Made by a program: the position numbers and the translations under genes
Assembly (NCBI GenBank): GCA_937140905.1
Contig: CAKZQO010000177.1
Coordinates: forward strand, 1 to 41,872
Direction: 5' to 3'
DNA from: an uncultured Spirochaeta sp.
GTDB taxonomy: Bacteria; Spirochaetota; Spirochaetia; DTKZ01
Length of the DNA: 41,872 bases
The notes under the pieces: generated by a model
Told to the model about the DNA's origin: nothing
The model's database searches: none
Seen by the model: only the letters and a program-made list of their open reading frames with translations
Part shown: piece by piece, positions 40,118-41,872 of the stretch
Numbering within the stretch: the first letter of the stretch is position 1
Layout: the number at the start of each line of letters is the position of its first letter

Positions 40118-41429
40118 CCTTCTCGTAGCAGATGACGAAGAGTTTGAGAGGAAAGCGATCCGTCTCATCATCAATAAGAATTGCCCCAGCATAGACCAGA
40201 TATGGGATGCAGAGAATGGACGCCAAGTAGTAGAGATTTGCCAGCGACAACGGCCTGATATTCTTTTCTTGGACATTCGGATGCCTGGATTGACCGGATT
40301 GGAAGCCGCAAAGGAATTACGAAAGATCCATCCGGAGGTTCGAATCGTTTTTCTTACCGCGTACCATGAGTTCGAGTATGCTCACGAAGCCATACGAATC
40401 GGTGTAGATGATTTCATCTTGAAACCGGCTACGGACGAACGAATCCTGGAAGTGATAGAAAAAGTGACTCATCGATTGGATGAAGAACGTAAGCGGGAAG
40501 AACATGTCAAGCGGAATCAGGATCGATTGGAGCAGGTTTCGCAGTTGTTCACCAACGAGCTTCTTGCTACTCTTCTACAAAGACCCCTGCCCACTGAAAC
40601 GGCACGAACTTATTTTGAAGCGCTAGATATCCATTTCTCCATGGGAATTCTGGCGGTGTTTCAGGTAGATTACGAAGCGTACCCCATCCGAATCGAATCT
40701 TCTAAGCAGCGTCTTCTATTGAAGCGTCGCTGTATGTTGAAAGTGAAACGGGAACTGGAAGGAAGGATGATCCGTTTCCTCGTCCATGAGCAGGAGGATG
40801 TGTTCTACGTGTTGATTCTTCCAGGAAAGGATTCTTCGAAAGAATACACATCGGAAGCGGAAATACAGGACCTGTTCCAGAGCCTCGCTACCGGGGTACG
40901 GAAGGATTTAGGTCTTCCTTTACGGGTGGGGATCTCCCATCGTTTTACTCAACCGGAAGAGATCCATCGGGCTTTTAAAGAGGCTCGGGCCGCCCTACAG
41001 GGGACTCATGTGGAGGAAGACGTGGTGGTCTGGCAGGGAATGAGGGAAGGTTCGGGATCGGTTCCTCGTACCGAAGCCTTGATCCATGAAGCGGTGGAAT
41101 ACATCTCCCAGCATTACGGCGAAGAACTTACCCTTGAATCGATGGCATCTCGGGTGAGGCTTTCGAGTTTTTATTTCAGTAAGAGTTTCAAACAATATAC
41201 AGGAATGACATTCATCGATTACCTATCCCTCTATCGGGTAGAGAAGGCGAAGGAGTTATTGAAAGATCCCCGGTGGAGTATCAAAGAGGTGAGTGCAAAG
41301 GTAGGATATCCAGATCCAAACTATTTCACTAGAGTATTTAGACGAATGGAAGGGCTTGCCCCAACAGAGTATCGATCCTTTCTTTTGGGAAAAAAAGGAC
41401 AAGATTTTCAAGAAAAAAACAAAACATGA
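40110..41429 (+). CDS. YesN-type AraC-family response regulator
   Basis: A 439-residue regulator. The receiver domain (about 1-120) has the acidic pair DDEEF, the phospho-acceptor Asp in DILFLDIRMPG, a Thr in VFLTAYHEF and the Lys in DFILKPATDE. A middle region of about 200 residues follows with a coiled segment. The C-terminal AraC DNA-binding domain (about 330-430) has two helix-turn-helix motifs: LTLESMASRVRLSSFYFSKSFKQYTG and WSIKEVSAKVGYPDPNYFTRVFRRMEG. GGAG precedes the ATG. It is paired with the kinase upstream. The binding-protein gene 68 nt downstream is a likely target. Confidence 0.93.
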   Translation: MYSLLVADDEEFERKAIRLIINKNCPSIDQIWDAENGRQVVEICQRQRPDILFLDIRMPGLTGLEAAKELRKIHPEVRIVFLTAYHEFEYAHEAIRIGVDDFILKPATDERILEVIEKVTHRLDEERKREEHVKRNQDRLEQVSQLFTNELLATLLQRPLPTETARTYFEALDIHFSMGILAVFQVDYEAYPIRIESSKQRLLLKRRCMLKVKRELEGRMIRFLVHEQEDVFYVLILPGKDSSKEYTSEAEIQDLFQSLATGVRKDLGLPLRVGISHRFTQPEEIHRAFKEARAALQGTHVEEDVVVWQGMREGSGSVPRTEALIHEAVEYISQHYGEELTLESMASRVRLSSFYFSKSFKQYTGMTFIDYLSLYRVEKAKELLKDPRWSIKEVSAKVGYPDPNYFTRVFRRMEGLAPTEYRSFLLGKKGQDFQEKNKT

Positions 41430-41497
41430 AGGTTGCGGTAGTAAAAATTCCAGGATACGCTGAGGATAGAAAAATTTTTTGTAAAGGAGTGATGTGT

Positions 41498-41872
41498 ATG
41501 AAGAGAGGAATCAGTATTCTTGTCCTGATCCTTGTGGCCTTTGCCCTGTTTGCGGGCGGCGCCAAAGAAACTCCCAAAGCGCAGGCTGCTAAACCAGCAG
41601 AAAAGCAAATCGTGATGCGTTTGGCAGAGACCCATAGGGCCGATTATCCCACCACCCGGGGCGACATGGAGTTTGCCCGTTTAGTGAACGAGCGAACCAA
41701 TGGCAGGATCAAGATCGATGTGTACCATTCCAGCCAGCTCGGTGAAGAGAAAGCGGTGATCGAACAGGTACAGTTCGGAGCCATAGACTTCACCCGGGTC
41801 AGTATTTCTCCTCTGGCAGCCTTCGCAAAACATTTCGACGCCCTCCAGATGCCCTACCTATACAGGGACGCG
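41498..41872 (+). CDS. TRAP transporter binding protein (DctP), cut by the window end
   Basis: The first 125 codons of a DctP-family protein are visible. AAGGAG at 41484-41489 lies 8 nt before the ATG. The signal peptide ends in LFAGGAKETPKA, again Gly in place of the lipobox Cys. The mature part begins with IVMRLAETHRADYPTTRGDMEFARLVNERTNGRIKIDVYHSSQLGEEKAVIEQVQFGAIDFTR, the typical DctP start. It sits behind a two-component system, so it is probably the first gene of a second TRAP operon induced by that system. The rest lies outside the window. Confidence 0.88.
   Translation, partial: MKRGISILVLILVAFALFAGGAKETPKAQAAKPAEKQIVMRLAETHRADYPTTRGDMEFARLVNERTNGRIKIDVYHSSQLGEEKAVIEQVQFGAIDFTRVSISPLAAFAKHFDALQMPYLYRDA

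Overview
The window reads as a chromosomal segment of a spirochaete (Spirochaetota, Treponema/Spirochaeta-like). The evidence is a mosaic: OmpA-family envelope proteins, one of them with FlgD-type FSPNGDG repeats; Cys-less binding-protein leaders of the FAGGSKE kind; a type III glutamine synthetase; a TRAP transporter plus the start of a second TRAP-type binding protein; and a YesM/YesN-type two-component pair. Base composition is close to 50% GC. I see no insertion sequence, prophage, CRISPR array or rRNA. One tRNA gene and one good small-RNA candidate are present. The species is not determinable from the sequence alone.

Layout. 1-5.9 kb (+): the tail of an upstream gene, an OmpA-like protein, an ARMT1/DUF89-type metal phosphatase and a roughly 1040-residue Ig-repeat/OmpA protein. 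5.9-8.2 kb (-): a dGTPase-like HD hydrolase translationally coupled to a diguanylate cyclase. 8.3-10.0 kb (+): two abutting TIM-barrel sugar isomerase/epimerase genes. 10.0-13.3 kb (-): a phnDCE-type ABC importer whose permease carries an extra N-terminal membrane region and an Ig-like domain. 13.4-19.7 kb: an AlaX-type tRNA editing protein, a GNAT/ATP-grasp pair, a small-RNA candidate, a coiled-coil lipoprotein, a transglutaminase-like protein, a small ORF and a DUF2156 protein. 19.7-22.3 kb: glnN with a sigma-54 promoter, then a CAU-anticodon tRNA. 22.3-30.0 kb (-): a PrpR-like sigma-54 activator, an acid-sugar kinase (DUF1537), a LarA-family nickel racemase/epimerase and a TRAP transporter. 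30.1-41.9 kb (mostly +): a VWA protein, a DedA protein (-), a heterodimeric ABC exporter, an outer-membrane protein, a TetR regulator, rsmE, a BamE-like lipoprotein, a YesM/YesN-type two-component system and the start of a TRAP-type binding protein.

The most interesting unit is 22334-30003. A hydroxy-acid or acid-sugar substrate is probably imported by the TRAP system, inverted at C2 by the LarA homologue, whose nickel-pincer residues are all present, and phosphorylated by the DUF1537 kinase. A -24/-12 promoter lies immediately before the kinase and fixes its start at a GTG, 72 nt inside the longest reading frame. The enhancer-binding activator with an intact GAFTGA loop is encoded just upstream, so promoter and regulator fit each other. 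The oxidoreductases and aldolases usual in DUF1537 pathways are not in the window.

A second theme is promoter architecture. At eight genes on both strands, and perhaps a ninth, a -10-like hexamer ends 6-8 nt (about 9 nt for the ninth) before the chosen start codon. This predicts transcripts with leaders of 0-3 nt. Other genes (phnD, glnN, the VWA gene, larA, dctP) have ordinary Shine-Dalgarno leaders. All functional statements are inferences from sequence; no database search or folding program was run.
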